64,000 bases of DNA from Citrobacter braakii (GTDB lineage Bacteria; Pseudomonadota; Gammaproteobacteria; Enterobacterales; Enterobacteriaceae), in the NCBI RefSeq assembly GCF_002075345.1, contig NZ_NAEW01000020.1, positions 1 through 64,000 of the forward strand. The letters are read 5' to 3'. Numbering within the stretch: the stretch's first letter is position 1; each line of letters begins with the position of its first letter. The notes beneath the pieces were generated by a model. It did no database searches, had not been told where the DNA came from, and saw only the letters and a program-made list of their open reading frames with translations. Shown here in pieces: positions 27,995 to 38,311 of the stretch. The position numbers were made by a program, and so were the translations under genes.

Positions 27995-30652
27995 ATGAAA
28001 TTAAAGCATCTATCCTGTATAATCCTTGCCTCTCTGGCCATGGGTTCATTTTCTGTAGCTGCTGATAATAAATCAGCTATTTATTTCAATACCACTCAAC
28101 CCGTAAATGATCTGCAGGGTTCGCTGGCCGCCGAGGTGAAGTTTGCACAGAGCCAGATTATACCCGCCCATCCTAAGGAAGGGGAAAGTCAGCCGCACTT
28201 GACCAGCCTGCGGAAAAGTCTGCTGCTTGTACGTCCGGTGAAAGCCGATAATAAAACTCCTGTACAGGTGGAAGCCCGTGATGATAATGACAAACTTCTC
28301 GGTACGTTAACACTTTCTCCTCCTTCATCACTACCGGATACCGTCTACCATCTGCAGGGCGTTCCGGCTGGAGGTATCGATTTTGTCCCTCTCGATGGAA
28401 CAAAAAAGCTCATTAATACGGTTGCTGAAGTCAAAAAACTCAGTGACACCAGCGGGAGTTCCATTAAAACCTATCTGGCAAATAATGCCCTAGTGGAGAT
28501 TCAGACTGCAAATGGTCGCTGGGTAAAAGATATTTATCTGCCGCAGGGTGCTGGGCTGGAAGGCAAGATGGTGCGCTTTGTTTCGTATGCAGGCTATAAC
28601 TCAACGGTGTTCTATGGCGGCCGTAAGGTCACGCTCTCGGTGGGTAATACCCTGCAGTTTAAGTATGTAAACGGTCAGTGGTTCCGCGAGGGTGAGCTGG
28701 AGAATAACCGTATAGCTTATGCGCCGGATACATGGAGTGCTGAACTGCCTGCGCACTGGATCGCGCCTGGGCTTAACTTGGTGGTTAAGCAGGGCAACCT
28801 GAGCGGCCGCCTGAATGATATTAAGGTTGGTGCACCGGGTGAGTTGCTGTTGCATACCATTGATATCGGGATGCTGACTTCTCCCCGGGATCGCTTTGAT
28901 TTTGCCAAAGACAAAGAGGCACACCGGGAATATTTCCAGACCATCCCGGTCAGTCGCATGATCGTCAACAAATATGCGCCGCTTCATCTGAAGGAAGTTA
29001 TGTTACCCACAGGTACATTGCTGACAGACGCGGATCCGGGTAACGGGGGGTGGCATTCAGGTACTATGCGTCAGAGTATTGGTAAGGAGCTGGTCTCTCA
29101 CGGTATCGATAATGCCAACTACGGTATTAACAGCACAGCCGGTTCAGGGGAGGGCAGCCATCCTTATACGACTGCACAGCTGGCCGCGCATACAAGCCGC
29201 GGTAACTACGCCAATGGGATACAGGTGCACGGTGGTTCCGGGGGCGGGGGAATCGTTACCCTGGACTCTACGCTGGGTAATGAGTTCAGCCACGAAGTCG
29301 GGCATAACTTCGGCTTGGGTCATTATGTGGATGGTTTCAGGGGCTCCGTTCATCGTAGCGCTGACCAGATCAACTCGGCATGGGGCTGGGACAGCGATAA
29401 AAAACGCTTTATGCCTAACTTTTATCCGACCCGGACGAACCAGAAAAGTTGTCTTGACGGACAGTGTCAGGAGCCGTTCGAAGGCCGCAAGTTTGGTTTT
29501 GACTCCATGGCGGGAGGCAGTCCCTTCTCCGACGCGAACCGTTTCACGATGTATACCCCTAATTCATCGGCAATAATCCAGCGCTTCTTTGAAAATAAAG
29601 CTGTGTTCGATACCCGTTCCTTCACCGGTTTCAGCAAGTGGAATGCAGACACGCAGAAAATGGAACCGTATAAACACACCATTGACAGGGCTGAGCAGAT
29701 TACGGCTCCCGTCAGGGATCTGAGTGAAAACAAAATGGCTGAGCTGATGGCGGAGTACGCCGTCGTCAAAGTACATATGTGGAACGGCAATTGGACCAGG
29801 AATATCCATATCCCTGCGGCATCTGCAGAGAATAAAGGCCGTATCCTGAGCATCAACCATGAGGCCGGTTATAACAGTCATCTGTTTATAAACGGCGGCG
29901 AAAAGATAGTTTCCCAGGGTTATAAGAAGAGCTTTGTTTCCGATGGTCAGATCTGGAAAGAACATGACGTGGTTGATACCCGCGAAGCGCGTAAGCCAGA
30001 GCAGTTTGGCGTTCCGGTGACGACCCTGGTGGGTTATTACGATCCAAAAGGCACCCTGTCAAGCTACATCTATCCTGCGATGCATGGTGCTTATGGCTTC
30101 ACTTATCCTGATGACAGTCAGAAGCTGTCCGGCAACGACTGCCAGTTGCAGGTAGATACGAAAGAAGGGCAGTTGCGATTCAGACTGGCTAATCACCGGG
30201 CTAACAGCAATGTAATGAACAAGTTCCACATTAACGTGCCAACAGAAAGCCAGCCCACTCAGGCAACGTTGGTCTGTAATAACAAGGTACTGGATACTAA
30301 ATCGCTCACACCTGCGCCAGAAGGTCTGACCTATACCGTAAATGGACGGGCTCTTCCAGCAAAAGAAAATGAGGGATGTATCGTTTCCGTAAATTCAGGT
30401 AAGCGTTACTGTCTGCCGGTTGGCCAGCGGTCAGGATACAGCCTGCCTGACTGGATTGTTGGCCAGGAGGTCTATGTCGACAGCGGGGCTAAAGCGAAAG
30501 TCCTTTTGTCTGACTGGGACAACCTGTCCTATAACAGGATTGGTGAGTTTGTGGGTAACGTGAATCCTGCTGATATGAAAAAAGTCAAAGCCTGGAGCGG
30601 CGAGTACCTGGATTTCAGCCGACCCAGATCGATGAGGGTGGTCAGTAAGTAA
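27995..30652 (+). CDS. stcE: StcE zinc metalloprotease (mucinase, TagA)
   Basis: 885 residues from ATG 27995, with GATGGAG upstream. A signal peptide ends at VAA (about 23). The M66 peptidase domain in the middle has the zinc motif HEVGHNFGLGH at residues 433-443. Flanking beta domains include two repeats of the pattern NGRW(V/T)...IYLP and MNGNWTRNIHIP that bind mucin-type glycans. StcE cuts O-glycosylated proteins such as mucins and C1-esterase inhibitor, and is the known substrate of the Etp secretion system encoded next. Comparison with O157:H7 StcE as I remember it shows many substitutions spread along the protein, with the active site intact. Confidence 0.96.
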   Translation: MKLKHLSCIILASLAMGSFSVAADNKSAIYFNTTQPVNDLQGSLAAEVKFAQSQIIPAHPKEGESQPHLTSLRKSLLLVRPVKADNKTPVQVEARDDNDKLLGTLTLSPPSSLPDTVYHLQGVPAGGIDFVPLDGTKKLINTVAEVKKLSDTSGSSIKTYLANNALVEIQTANGRWVKDIYLPQGAGLEGKMVRFVSYAGYNSTVFYGGRKVTLSVGNTLQFKYVNGQWFREGELENNRIAYAPDTWSAELPAHWIAPGLNLVVKQGNLSGRLNDIKVGAPGELLLHTIDIGMLTSPRDRFDFAKDKEAHREYFQTIPVSRMIVNKYAPLHLKEVMLPTGTLLTDADPGNGGWHSGTMRQSIGKELVSHGIDNANYGINSTAGSGEGSHPYTTAQLAAHTSRGNYANGIQVHGGSGGGGIVTLDSTLGNEFSHEVGHNFGLGHYVDGFRGSVHRSADQINSAWGWDSDKKRFMPNFYPTRTNQKSCLDGQCQEPFEGRKFGFDSMAGGSPFSDANRFTMYTPNSSAIIQRFFENKAVFDTRSFTGFSKWNADTQKMEPYKHTIDRAEQITAPVRDLSENKMAELMAEYAVVKVHMWNGNWTRNIHIPAASAENKGRILSINHEAGYNSHLFINGGEKIVSQGYKKSFVSDGQIWKEHDVVDTREARKPEQFGVPVTTLVGYYDPKGTLSSYIYPAMHGAYGFTYPDDSQKLSGNDCQLQVDTKEGQLRFRLANHRANSNVMNKFHINVPTESQPTQATLVCNNKVLDTKSLTPAPEGLTYTVNGRALPAKENEGCIVSVNSGKRYCLPVGQRSGYSLPDWIVGQEVYVDSGAKAKVLLSDWDNLSYNRIGEFVGNVNPADMKKVKAWSGEYLDFSRPRSMRVVSK

Positions 30653-30661
30653 TCCTGCAGA

Positions 30662-30686
30662 CGGAGCGGCCATCTTGGCCGCTCCG
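30662..30686 (+). terminator. GC-rich hairpin between stcE and etpC
   Basis: A 10-bp stem CGGAGCGGCC/GGCCGCTCCG with loop ATCTT, directly after the stcE stop. There is no T-run, so it probably gives only partial termination and lets some transcription enter etp. Confidence 0.65.
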
Positions 30687-30778
30687 GTAACACATTCGTC
30701 CCGTTAATCAAAACCGAAAGTGGCTCTCAACGTTGTATGTCGTTACTTCGTCCATCTCGGGGAGACTGGGTGTTATTC

Positions 30779-31612
30779 ATGAAAGATATCGCACGCAGAA
30801 TGCTGACACCGAACCGGCTGTTGTGCGTGGTTTTATTCATTACTGGGTATCAACTGGTTACCCTCATACGCCACTTATGGCCGCCACAGGTACCACCGGC
30901 GTCCGATTTATCCCGTGTAGCCGCGGCAGAAACGGCGGTAACCGGTAGCCACACTGAGGAAAATTTTGTGTTTACTGTATTTGGTACAGCATCCTCGTCG
31001 ATACCGGAGCGGGGAGCGCAGGAAACGACTTCTTCACTGTCTGATCTTCCACTTTCAGTGCTTGATCTCGACGTGACAGGTATCCTTTGCAGTTCGGTTG
31101 CCGAGAATTCGATTGCCATTATTATACAGAATAGCAGGCAGTACAGTCTGGGCGTCGGTGAAAAAGTACCCGGTTACGATGCCACGATTAGTGCTATTTT
31201 TGGCGATCATATTGTTATTAACTACCAGGGAAAAAATACCACGCTGCCGCTGCGATATGATAATCCGGTAAGAAAGAAAGCACAGGACGATAATAATTTA
31301 ACGGCTGGAATAGTGACGGCCCGAGGTGACTCCCAGCCCAAAAATGTTTTGGATATTATGAGTATTTCACCCGTTACGGTGAATAATACATTAAACGGCT
31401 TTCGCCTGAATCCAGGTAAGGACAGTTCGTTATTTTATAATGCCGGGTTGCAGGATAACGATCTGGCCGTATCACTTAATGGTTCAGATCTACGTGATGA
31501 CAGGCAGGCGCAGCAAATAATGAAACAATTGCCAGAACTTAATGAAATAAAAATAACCGTCGAGCGGGATGGTCAGCTGTATGATGCTTTTATTGCTGTG
31601 GGAGAGATCTGA
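30779..31612 (+). CDS. etpC: Type II secretion inner-membrane protein EtpC (GspC)
   Basis: About 277 residues from ATG 30779; ATG 30737 in the same frame (291 residues) lacks a ribosome site but cannot be excluded. It has a short cytoplasmic N-terminus, one membrane segment (CVVLFITGYQLVTLI), the HR domain in the periplasm (VGEKVPGYDATISAIFGDHIVI) and a C-terminal PDZ-like domain (GFRLNPG, AGLQDNDLAVSLNG). GspC links the inner-membrane platform with the secretin and helps choose substrate. First gene of the etp operon. Confidence 0.9.
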   Translation: MKDIARRMLTPNRLLCVVLFITGYQLVTLIRHLWPPQVPPASDLSRVAAAETAVTGSHTEENFVFTVFGTASSSIPERGAQETTSSLSDLPLSVLDLDVTGILCSSVAENSIAIIIQNSRQYSLGVGEKVPGYDATISAIFGDHIVINYQGKNTTLPLRYDNPVRKKAQDDNNLTAGIVTARGDSQPKNVLDIMSISPVTVNNTLNGFRLNPGKDSSLFYNAGLQDNDLAVSLNGSDLRDDRQAQQIMKQLPELNEIKITVERDGQLYDAFIAVGEI

Positions 31613-33583
31613 TTGTTCAGGAAATGGTTGAATGGGTGCTTACCTGTATTTGTGCTCACAACAACAATTCTGGGAGCCATTCCGGGATGGGGGGCTGAAT
31701 TTTCTGCCAGTTTTAAAGATACCGATATTCAGGAGTTTATTAACACCGTCAGCAAAAATCTGCACAAAACGGTCATTATTGATCCCGACGTTCAGGGGAC
31801 CATCACCGTACGCAGCTACGATAAGCTGAGCGAGGAACAATATTATCAGTTCTTTCTCAGCGTACTGGATGTGTATGGTTTTGCCGTGGTCGATATGCAC
31901 AACGGCATACTAAAAGTGGTGCGCTCAAAAGATGCCAAAACGGCGGCGGTGCCGGTAGCCAGTGATGCCAGCCCTGGGACCGGCGATGAGGTTGTCACCC
32001 GGGTTGTACCCGTCAGTAACGTGGCGGCAAGGGACCTAGCCCCCCTGCTGCGCCAACTCAATGATAATGCCGGCGCAGGAAGCGTGGTGCATTATGAACC
32101 CTCTAATGTTCTGTTGATGACAGGCCGCGCTGCCGTGATCAAACGACTGATGGAGATTGTCGAACGGGTGGATAAAGTGGGCAACCGTAGCGTTGTCAGT
32201 GTACCGCTCACCTACGCTTCCGCAACGGACGTGGCCAGACTCGTCACGGAACTGACTAAAGAAAGCGATAAGACTGCCATGCCCGCTTGGATGACGGCGA
32301 AGCTGGTTGCCGACGAGCGGACAAACTCAGTCCTCGTCAGCAGCGAACCAGTCTCCCGCCAGCGTATCATCGCCATGATTAAGCAGCTGGATCGAGAGGA
32401 GGAGGTTCAGGGTAATACGAAAGTAATATACCTGAAATATGCGAAAGCGAAGGATTTAGTAGAAGTCCTCACGGGGATCAGCAGCAGTATTGAAAACGAT
32501 GCCAAAAAGAGCCCGTCAGCGGAAGCCCTGCGCAAAGGGGTGACGATTAAATCCCATGAACAAACCAATGCCCTGATCCTGACGGGGGCACCTGACGTCA
32601 TCCGTGACCTGGAAAATGTCATTTCGCAGCTGGATATTCGTCGTTCTCAGGTCTTGGTGGAAGCCATCATTGCTGAAGTGCAAGATGCTGATGGGCTGAA
32701 TTTAGGCATCCAGTGGGCGAATAAACATGCAGGCGTGACACAGTTCACCGGTACCGGATTGCCCATCACCACGATAGGACAGGCTCGTCAGAACGGCACC
32801 GTTGACAACGATAAGAGCAACGCTCTGAGTGCTTTTAACGGTATTGCTGCGGGATTTTACCAAGGTAACTGGGCGATGCTGCTGACGGCACTCTCTACAA
32901 GCAGCAAGAACGATATCCTTGCAACCCCCAGTATTGTCACGCTGGACAATATGGAGGCGACATTTAACGTTGGTCAGGAGGTCCCGGTCCTTTCGGGCTC
33001 ACAGACCACCTCCGGAGACAACATTTTTAACACGGTTGAGCGTAAAACGGTGGGGATCAAACTCAGGGTTAAACCTCAAATCAACGAGGGCGATTCCGTA
33101 TTACTGGAAATAGAACAGGAAGTGTCCGGTGTGGCGGATAGCGCTGCAGGCACTACAGCTGATCTGGGGGCAACCTTCAATACTCGGACGGTGACTAATG
33201 CCATGCTGGTAGGGAATGGCGAAACGGTGGTTGTCGGCGGGTTACTGGATAAGTCGATAAGGGGGAGTGAGAGTAAACTGCCGCTGCTAGGGGATATCCC
33301 ACTACTGGGGCATCTTTTTCGCGCGAAAAGTGAACTGACAGCCAAACGTAACCTGATGTTGTTCATCCGGCCTACCATTATTCGCGAGCGCGACGGATTC
33401 CGCCGTGCGTCGGCCGAAAAATACCAGTCATTTAATCAGGAGCAGGTGCAGTCGCGCGGCAAAGACATAACTTCGCTGACGCTGAAAGAGGAACAGCTCA
33501 GGTTATCGCCCGATCGGGACGATACAGCTTTCCGGAAGGCGAAGGCTGCGATAGCTGCGTTTTATCTGCAGGAAACTCAATGA
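31613..33583 (+). CDS. etpD: Type II secretion secretin EtpD (GspD)
   Basis: 656 residues. The start is TTG 31613, immediately after the etpC stop, with GGGAGA eight bases before it. A signal peptide ends in GWGAEF. N0-N3 domains come first ([17 protein letters not shown], then three KH-like repeats). The secretin pore follows, with VEAIIAEVQ and the hallmark VPVLSG...[17 protein letters not shown], and a C-terminal S domain that binds the pilotin. It forms the 15-mer outer-membrane channel for StcE. etpO at the end of the operon is a candidate pilotin. Confidence 0.94.
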   Translation: MFRKWLNGCLPVFVLTTTILGAIPGWGAEFSASFKDTDIQEFINTVSKNLHKTVIIDPDVQGTITVRSYDKLSEEQYYQFFLSVLDVYGFAVVDMHNGILKVVRSKDAKTAAVPVASDASPGTGDEVVTRVVPVSNVAARDLAPLLRQLNDNAGAGSVVHYEPSNVLLMTGRAAVIKRLMEIVERVDKVGNRSVVSVPLTYASATDVARLVTELTKESDKTAMPAWMTAKLVADERTNSVLVSSEPVSRQRIIAMIKQLDREEEVQGNTKVIYLKYAKAKDLVEVLTGISSSIENDAKKSPSAEALRKGVTIKSHEQTNALILTGAPDVIRDLENVISQLDIRRSQVLVEAIIAEVQDADGLNLGIQWANKHAGVTQFTGTGLPITTIGQARQNGTVDNDKSNALSAFNGIAAGFYQGNWAMLLTALSTSSKNDILATPSIVTLDNMEATFNVGQEVPVLSGSQTTSGDNIFNTVERKTVGIKLRVKPQINEGDSVLLEIEQEVSGVADSAAGTTADLGATFNTRTVTNAMLVGNGETVVVGGLLDKSIRGSESKLPLLGDIPLLGHLFRAKSELTAKRNLMLFIRPTIIRERDGFRRASAEKYQSFNQEQVQSRGKDITSLTLKEEQLRLSPDRDDTAFRKAKAAIAAFYLQETQ

Positions 33584-35085
33584 GCAGAGCAGTACAGAAC
33601 GTCAGTGAATCCCGTCCTCTGCTGCCTTTTCCCTTTTCCCGAACGCAGCGAATCTTGTTGTTGCGTGACCAGGAGGGAGACCGGGTGTTCTGCATAGCGG
33701 ACACGCCTGCCAGTGCCCTGCTGGAAGTGCGCAGGGTAGCTGAAGGACCTATGACCGTCACCACTCTGTCGGCGGAAGAATTTGAAAAAAAACTGGTGAG
33801 CAGTTATCAGCGTGATTCTGATGAAGCGCGACAGATGATGGCGGAGATTGGTAATGAAATGGATTTTTATACCCTGGCCGGGGGGTTACCTGACAGTGAG
33901 GACTTACTGGATGCGAATGACGATGCGCCGGTCATCCGCCTGATTAACGCCATGTTGACGGAGGCAATTAAAGAGAAAGCCTCCGATATTCATATTGAAA
34001 CGTACGAACGCCATCTGCAGGTTCGCTTTCGCATCGACGGCGTTCTGCGGGAGATCCTCAGTTTACACCGACATCTGGCTTCGTTACTGATTTCACGCAT
34101 CAAAGTCATGGCTAGGCTGGATATTGCTGAAAAACGCATCCCCCAGGATGGCCGTATGGTGCTACGTATTGGCGGTCGGGCGGTGGACGTGCGTGTTTCA
34201 ACGCTGCCTTCGAACTATGGCGAACGCATTGTACTGCGTTTGCTGGATAAAAACAGCGTCAGTCTCGATCTTGCCACCCTTGGCATGTCGCCGCAAAACC
34301 AGCGGCACATCGATGCGCTGATCCGCCGGCCCCACGGCATTATTCTGGTGGCCGGTCCTACCGGGTCGGGCAAAAGCACGACGCTGTATGCCGCATTAAG
34401 CCGGCTGAATGCCCGGGATCGCAACATCATGACAGTCGAGGATCCTGTCGAATACGAACTTGACGGTGTTAGTCAGACCCAGGTCAACCCGAAGGTGGAT
34501 ATGACCTTCGCCCGGAGCCTGCGCGCAATTTTACGTCAGGATCCGGACGTGGTGCTGGTGGGGGAGATCCGTGACAGTGAAACCGCCCGGATTGCCGTGC
34601 AGGCCTCGCTGACTGGGCATCTTGTGTTGTCAACATTACATACCAACAGTGCAGCAGGGGCGCTGTCGCGTCTCCAGGACATGGGTATCGCTCCCTTTCT
34701 CCTTTCCACGTCATTACTGGCTGTTCTGGCCCAGCGCCTGGTTCGCACGCTGTGCCCGCACTGTCGTCAGCCCTGTCAGGTCGGTACTGAGCTGGCGAGG
34801 GACATGGACATTTCCCCGGGAACGACGATCTGGCAGCCTGCCGGGTGTCAGCAGTGTAATTTTAGTGGCTATCACGGACGAACCGGGATCCACGAACTAT
34901 TGCTGATTAACGATCGCATCCGGACGGCAATCTGTCAGGGGGAAGGTGAGCTGGGTATTACTCGCCTGGCAGGGAGCAGCTATCAGACGCTGCGTGGCGA
35001 CGGGCGACATAAGGTGCTTGCCGGTGAGACCAGTTGGGAGGAGGTAATTCGCGTCACTGAAAGCAGGCTGCAGGAAGAAGAATGA
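33580..35085 (+). CDS. etpE: Type II secretion ATPase EtpE (GspE)
   Basis: 501 residues, start overlapping etpD by four bases (ATGA). Walker [10 protein letters not shown] lies at about 259, with an Asp box and Walker B ([18 protein letters not shown]) and His box ([12 protein letters not shown]). The zinc tetracysteine motif CPHC...CQQC (about 388-427) is typical of GspE. It powers pseudopilus assembly from the cytoplasm with EtpF and EtpL. All catalytic motifs are intact. Confidence 0.96.
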   Translation: MSRAVQNVSESRPLLPFPFSRTQRILLLRDQEGDRVFCIADTPASALLEVRRVAEGPMTVTTLSAEEFEKKLVSSYQRDSDEARQMMAEIGNEMDFYTLAGGLPDSEDLLDANDDAPVIRLINAMLTEAIKEKASDIHIETYERHLQVRFRIDGVLREILSLHRHLASLLISRIKVMARLDIAEKRIPQDGRMVLRIGGRAVDVRVSTLPSNYGERIVLRLLDKNSVSLDLATLGMSPQNQRHIDALIRRPHGIILVAGPTGSGKSTTLYAALSRLNARDRNIMTVEDPVEYELDGVSQTQVNPKVDMTFARSLRAILRQDPDVVLVGEIRDSETARIAVQASLTGHLVLSTLHTNSAAGALSRLQDMGIAPFLLSTSLLAVLAQRLVRTLCPHCRQPCQVGTELARDMDISPGTTIWQPAGCQQCNFSGYHGRTGIHELLLINDRIRTAICQGEGELGITRLAGSSYQTLRGDGRHKVLAGETSWEEVIRVTESRLQEEE

Positions 35086-35086
35086 C

Positions 35087-36310
35087 ATGGCGTTATTTCA
35101 TTATCAGGCGACAGATATTCACGGCAAAAGACGCCGTGGCGTACTGGAGGCGGATTCGGCTCGACATGCCCGCCAGCTGCTGCGTGAACAGGCGCTTATT
35201 CCGCTCAGGCTGAATGAGCGACAGGTTAATCACCGGCACTCAACGTGGAGTATTAGGCTCTTTCGGCCGCAGGGGGTGAGCAGCGCCGAACTTACGTTAC
35301 TGACCCGGCAGTTAGCCACTCTGGTTGCTGCCTCACTACCGCTCGAAGAGGCGCTGGATACGCTGGCGAGGCAGAGTGAAAAACAGCGTCAGCGGGAATT
35401 AATCGCTGCAGTTCGCACTAAGGTTCTTGAGGGCCATTCACTAGCTGCGTCGATGGGCAGGTTTCCCGGTACGTTTGAGCGTCTGTATTGCGCGATGGTA
35501 GCGGCGGGTGAAACGTCCGGTCACCTGGATATGGTACTTAGTCGTCTGGCTGATTACACCGAGCAACGCCAGCTAATGCGGAACCGTCTGCTTCAGGCAC
35601 TGATTTATCCCTGTGTTCTGACGTTGGTGGCGATCGGGGTGATTTCTATTCTGCTTACTACGGTTGTGCCGAAAGTGGTAGAGCAGTTTATGCACATGAA
35701 ACAGGCATTACCCCTCTCCACCCGCGTACTGATGGGGCTTAGTGAGGGCGCGCAGATCTATGGTCCATGGCTGCTGCTGGCCGCGGTACTAGGCGGGATA
35801 GCATTTCGCATAATGTTACGCCAGCCCTCACGGCGTCTGGTTTTTCATCATCTGCTGCTGCGGTTGCCGGTCGTGGGCCGTATATCGCGTGGGCTAAATA
35901 CCGCACGCTATGCCCGAACGCTGAGCATTCTTAATGCCAGCGCAGTGCCGATGCTCCAAGCCATGCACATCAGTGGCGACGTGCTGAGTAATGACTGGGC
36001 TCGTCGTCAGTTAGCCGCCGCCGCAGAATCGGTGCGGGAAGGCGTCAGTCTGCATCACGCGCTTGAGCAGACCGCGCTGTTTCCGCCCATGATGCGGCAC
36101 ATGATAGCCAGCGGTGAAAACAGTGGCGAACTCGACAGCATGCTGGAGCGGGCGGCCGACAATCAGGATCGTGAGTTCAGCGCACAGATGCAGCTGGCGC
36201 TGGGACTGTTTGAGCCTTTGCTGGTGGTAAGTATGGCCGGCGTAGTCTTGTTTATTGTTCTGGCAATTCTGCAGCCGATCCTGCAGCTCAACAACATGAT
36301 GAGTATGTGA
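35087..36310 (+). CDS. etpF: Type II secretion inner-membrane platform protein EtpF (GspF)
   Basis: 407 residues. Two T2SSF domains each have a cytoplasmic helix bundle ([22 protein letters not shown] in the first, [20 protein letters not shown] in the second). Three membrane helices lie near 170-195, 225-245 and at the C-terminus. It couples ATPase EtpE to the pseudopilins. It follows etpE by one base. Confidence 0.94.
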   Translation: MALFHYQATDIHGKRRRGVLEADSARHARQLLREQALIPLRLNERQVNHRHSTWSIRLFRPQGVSSAELTLLTRQLATLVAASLPLEEALDTLARQSEKQRQRELIAAVRTKVLEGHSLAASMGRFPGTFERLYCAMVAAGETSGHLDMVLSRLADYTEQRQLMRNRLLQALIYPCVLTLVAIGVISILLTTVVPKVVEQFMHMKQALPLSTRVLMGLSEGAQIYGPWLLLAAVLGGIAFRIMLRQPSRRLVFHHLLLRLPVVGRISRGLNTARYARTLSILNASAVPMLQAMHISGDVLSNDWARRQLAAAAESVREGVSLHHALEQTALFPPMMRHMIASGENSGELDSMLERAADNQDREFSAQMQLALGLFEPLLVVSMAGVVLFIVLAILQPILQLNNMMSM

Positions 36311-36340
36311 GTCATTGATTAACACACAACGGAGATAAAC

Positions 36341-36775
36341 ATGCGTAAACAGCGTCAGCGCGGTTTTACCCTGCTGGAAATAATGGTGGTGATTGTGATT
36401 CTGGGGGTTTTGGCAAGTCTGGTGGTGCCCAATCTTATGGGGAACAAGGATAAGGCCGATCGACAGAAAGTGATAAGCGATCTGGTTGCGCTGGAAAGCG
36501 CACTGGATATGTACCGGTTAGATAACAACCGTTATCCGACAACGGAGCAGGGTCTGCAGGCACTGGTCAGTAAACCCAGCGTACAGCCTGAGCCCCGCAA
36601 CTACCGGCAGGATGGTTATATCCGCCGTTTGCCTCAGGATCCATGGGGGGGCGATTATCAGCTGTTAAATCCTGGTCAGTACAGCGATATTGATATTTTC
36701 TCTCCCGGCCCGGACGGTGTACCAAACACGGAAGACGATATTGGTAGCTGGACGCTTGGTAACGTGCAGCCGTGA
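36341..36775 (+). CDS. etpG: Major pseudopilin EtpG (GspG)
   Basis: 144 residues, start ATG 36341 after GGAGA. The type III signal RQRGFTLLEIMVVIVILG is cut between Gly and Phe by the peptidase EtpN, and the Glu at +5 is present. The C-terminal calcium-binding loop DIDIFSPGPDG...EDDIGSW is typical of GspG. It forms the piston-like pseudopilus. Confidence 0.95.
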   Translation: MRKQRQRGFTLLEIMVVIVILGVLASLVVPNLMGNKDKADRQKVISDLVALESALDMYRLDNNRYPTTEQGLQALVSKPSVQPEPRNYRQDGYIRRLPQDPWGGDYQLLNPGQYSDIDIFSPGPDGVPNTEDDIGSWTLGNVQP

Positions 36776-37323
36776 ACCAGCGCGGCTTCACAATACTGGA
36801 AATGATGCTGGTGCTTCTGCTGACTGGCGTCACCGCCGGCCTGGTGCTGATGTCATTTCCTGATGCTGCGCAGAATCAACTGCAGCAACAGCGGGAACGT
36901 CTGCAGGCGCAACTTGATTATGCCCTGGACAGAAGCCTGCAGGACGGCTTGCTGATGGGGATTAAGTTCCGGTCTGACGGATGGAGTTTTATGATTCTGC
37001 AGCAAGGGGCTGCAGAATCTTCCCCTTTGTCAACAGGGGGGGAGATCTGGCAGGGATATGTCTGGCAAACCTGGCAACCGCGCCGTGCTGCCATCGGGGG
37101 CAAACTACCGGAAGATATGTATCTTGAACTGAAATATCTGAGAGGTCAGCAGTGGATGTCTGAGCATGGCGATAGGGCCGAACCCGATATTTTTCTGCTG
37201 CCTGGAGGCGAGGTGACACCGTTCTGCCTTCTGTTCAGACAGGACGGAGGCGAGGCCGTTGTGGGGCTTCAGGTTGATGAGAGTGGCCTGATGACCACTT
37301 TTGAAGGTGAAGTCGCGTTGTGA
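36772..37323 (+). CDS. etpH: Minor pseudopilin EtpH (GspH)
   Basis: 183 residues. GTG start at 36772 overlaps the etpG stop. The prepilin signal QRGFTILEMMLVLLL has the +5 Glu. The rest is the beta-rich GspH/FimT globular domain with VTPFCLLF in the C-terminal half. It is thought to connect the tip complex (I-J-K) to the EtpG shaft. Confidence 0.9.
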   Translation: MNQRGFTILEMMLVLLLTGVTAGLVLMSFPDAAQNQLQQQRERLQAQLDYALDRSLQDGLLMGIKFRSDGWSFMILQQGAAESSPLSTGGEIWQGYVWQTWQPRRAAIGGKLPEDMYLELKYLRGQQWMSEHGDRAEPDIFLLPGGEVTPFCLLFRQDGGEAVVGLQVDESGLMTTFEGEVAL

Positions 37324-37700
37324 AGGAGCAGGAAGGAATGACATTACTGGAAGTCATGGTGGCGCTTGCGGTGTTTGCGCTGGCAGGAATGGCACTGATG
37401 CAGACCACGACTCAGCAGACCGTGGGGATCGGGCGGATGGAAGAGAAGGTGCTGGCAGGCTGGCTGGCCGATAACCAGATAGTCCAGCTGCAGTTGGAGA
37501 GGAGTTGTCCGGAAAAAGGTTGGGTTGAGAAGACGGTCAGCTTCGCAGGCAGCGAATGGTATTTACGCTGGCGTGGGCTGGGCAGCGACATACCACAGCT
37601 GTGCAGCTTGGAGGTTGAGGTACGGCGTACCAGAGAGGAGGCGTTCGCGCTGGTTTCGTTGTGTGCCTATGTGGATCGTGAATGTTTCAGCAACGGGTAA
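37320..37700 (+). CDS. etpI: Minor pseudopilin EtpI (GspI)
   Basis: 126 residues. GTG start at 37320 inside GTGA, overlapping the etpH stop by four bases. The prepilin signal QEGMTLLEVMVALAVFA has the +5 Glu. The short globular domain carries two cysteines near the end (LCAYVDREC). GspI nucleates the pseudopilus tip with J and K. The length is normal for the family. Confidence 0.9.
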   Translation: MKEQEGMTLLEVMVALAVFALAGMALMQTTTQQTVGIGRMEEKVLAGWLADNQIVQLQLERSCPEKGWVEKTVSFAGSEWYLRWRGLGSDIPQLCSLEVEVRRTREEAFALVSLCAYVDRECFSNG

Positions 37701-38311
37701 AGGGCTTTACGCTACTGGAAATGCTACTGGCGCTGGCTGTTTTTGCCGCGCTAAGTATCAGCGCATTTCAGGTGCTGCAGGGTGTAATACGGGCGGACGA
37801 GCTTTCCCGGAATAAAGTACAACGTCTGGCTGAGCTGCAGAAGGGATTCAGCCAGATGGAGCGGGATTTTACGCAGATGATCCCAAGGTTCAACCGGGAG
37901 AGTGAAAGCCTGCTACTCGCTGCACCTCATTTGCTGAAAAGCGATGACTGGGGGATTTCCTTTACGCGTAACAGCTGGCTGAATCCCGGCGGGATGCTGC
38001 CACGCCCGGAATTACAGCGGGTAGGCTATCGGTTGCAGCAGCAAAAGTTAGAACGCCTGAGCTACTTTCATGTCGATCACCCAGCCGGTGTTTCTCCGGA
38101 TGTAAAGGTAGTTCTGGATGGTGTTAACACATTTCGTCTGCGTTTTTTTGTTAACGGCGCCTGGCAAGACCACTGGGACAATACCAGCATCCTGCCACAG
38201 GCTGTTGAAGTGACGCTGGCGGTGGATGAATTCGTTGAACTGACTCGTCAGTTTCTTTTAAGCCAGGAGAGGGGAGAATGTCGTCGCGGGAGCAGGGCGT
38301 GGCGCTTCTAG
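37682..38311 (+). CDS. etpJ: Minor pseudopilin EtpJ (GspJ)
   Basis: 209 residues. It starts at ATG 37682, 19 bases before the end of etpI. The prepilin signal is VKGFTLLEMLLALAVFA. The globular part includes QMERDFTQMIPR and VGYRLQQQKLERLSYF, the usual GspJ blocks. It is part of the I-J-K tip complex. Confidence 0.92.
   Translation: MFQQRVKGFTLLEMLLALAVFAALSISAFQVLQGVIRADELSRNKVQRLAELQKGFSQMERDFTQMIPRFNRESESLLLAAPHLLKSDDWGISFTRNSWLNPGGMLPRPELQRVGYRLQQQKLERLSYFHVDHPAGVSPDVKVVLDGVNTFRLRFFVNGAWQDHWDNTSILPQAVEVTLAVDEFVELTRQFLLSQERGECRRGSRAWRF

Noticed and set aside
28601..28987. Antisense frames inside stcE, etpE and etpK
   Set aside because: They are mirror frames of well-supported genes, without ribosome sites or family motifs.
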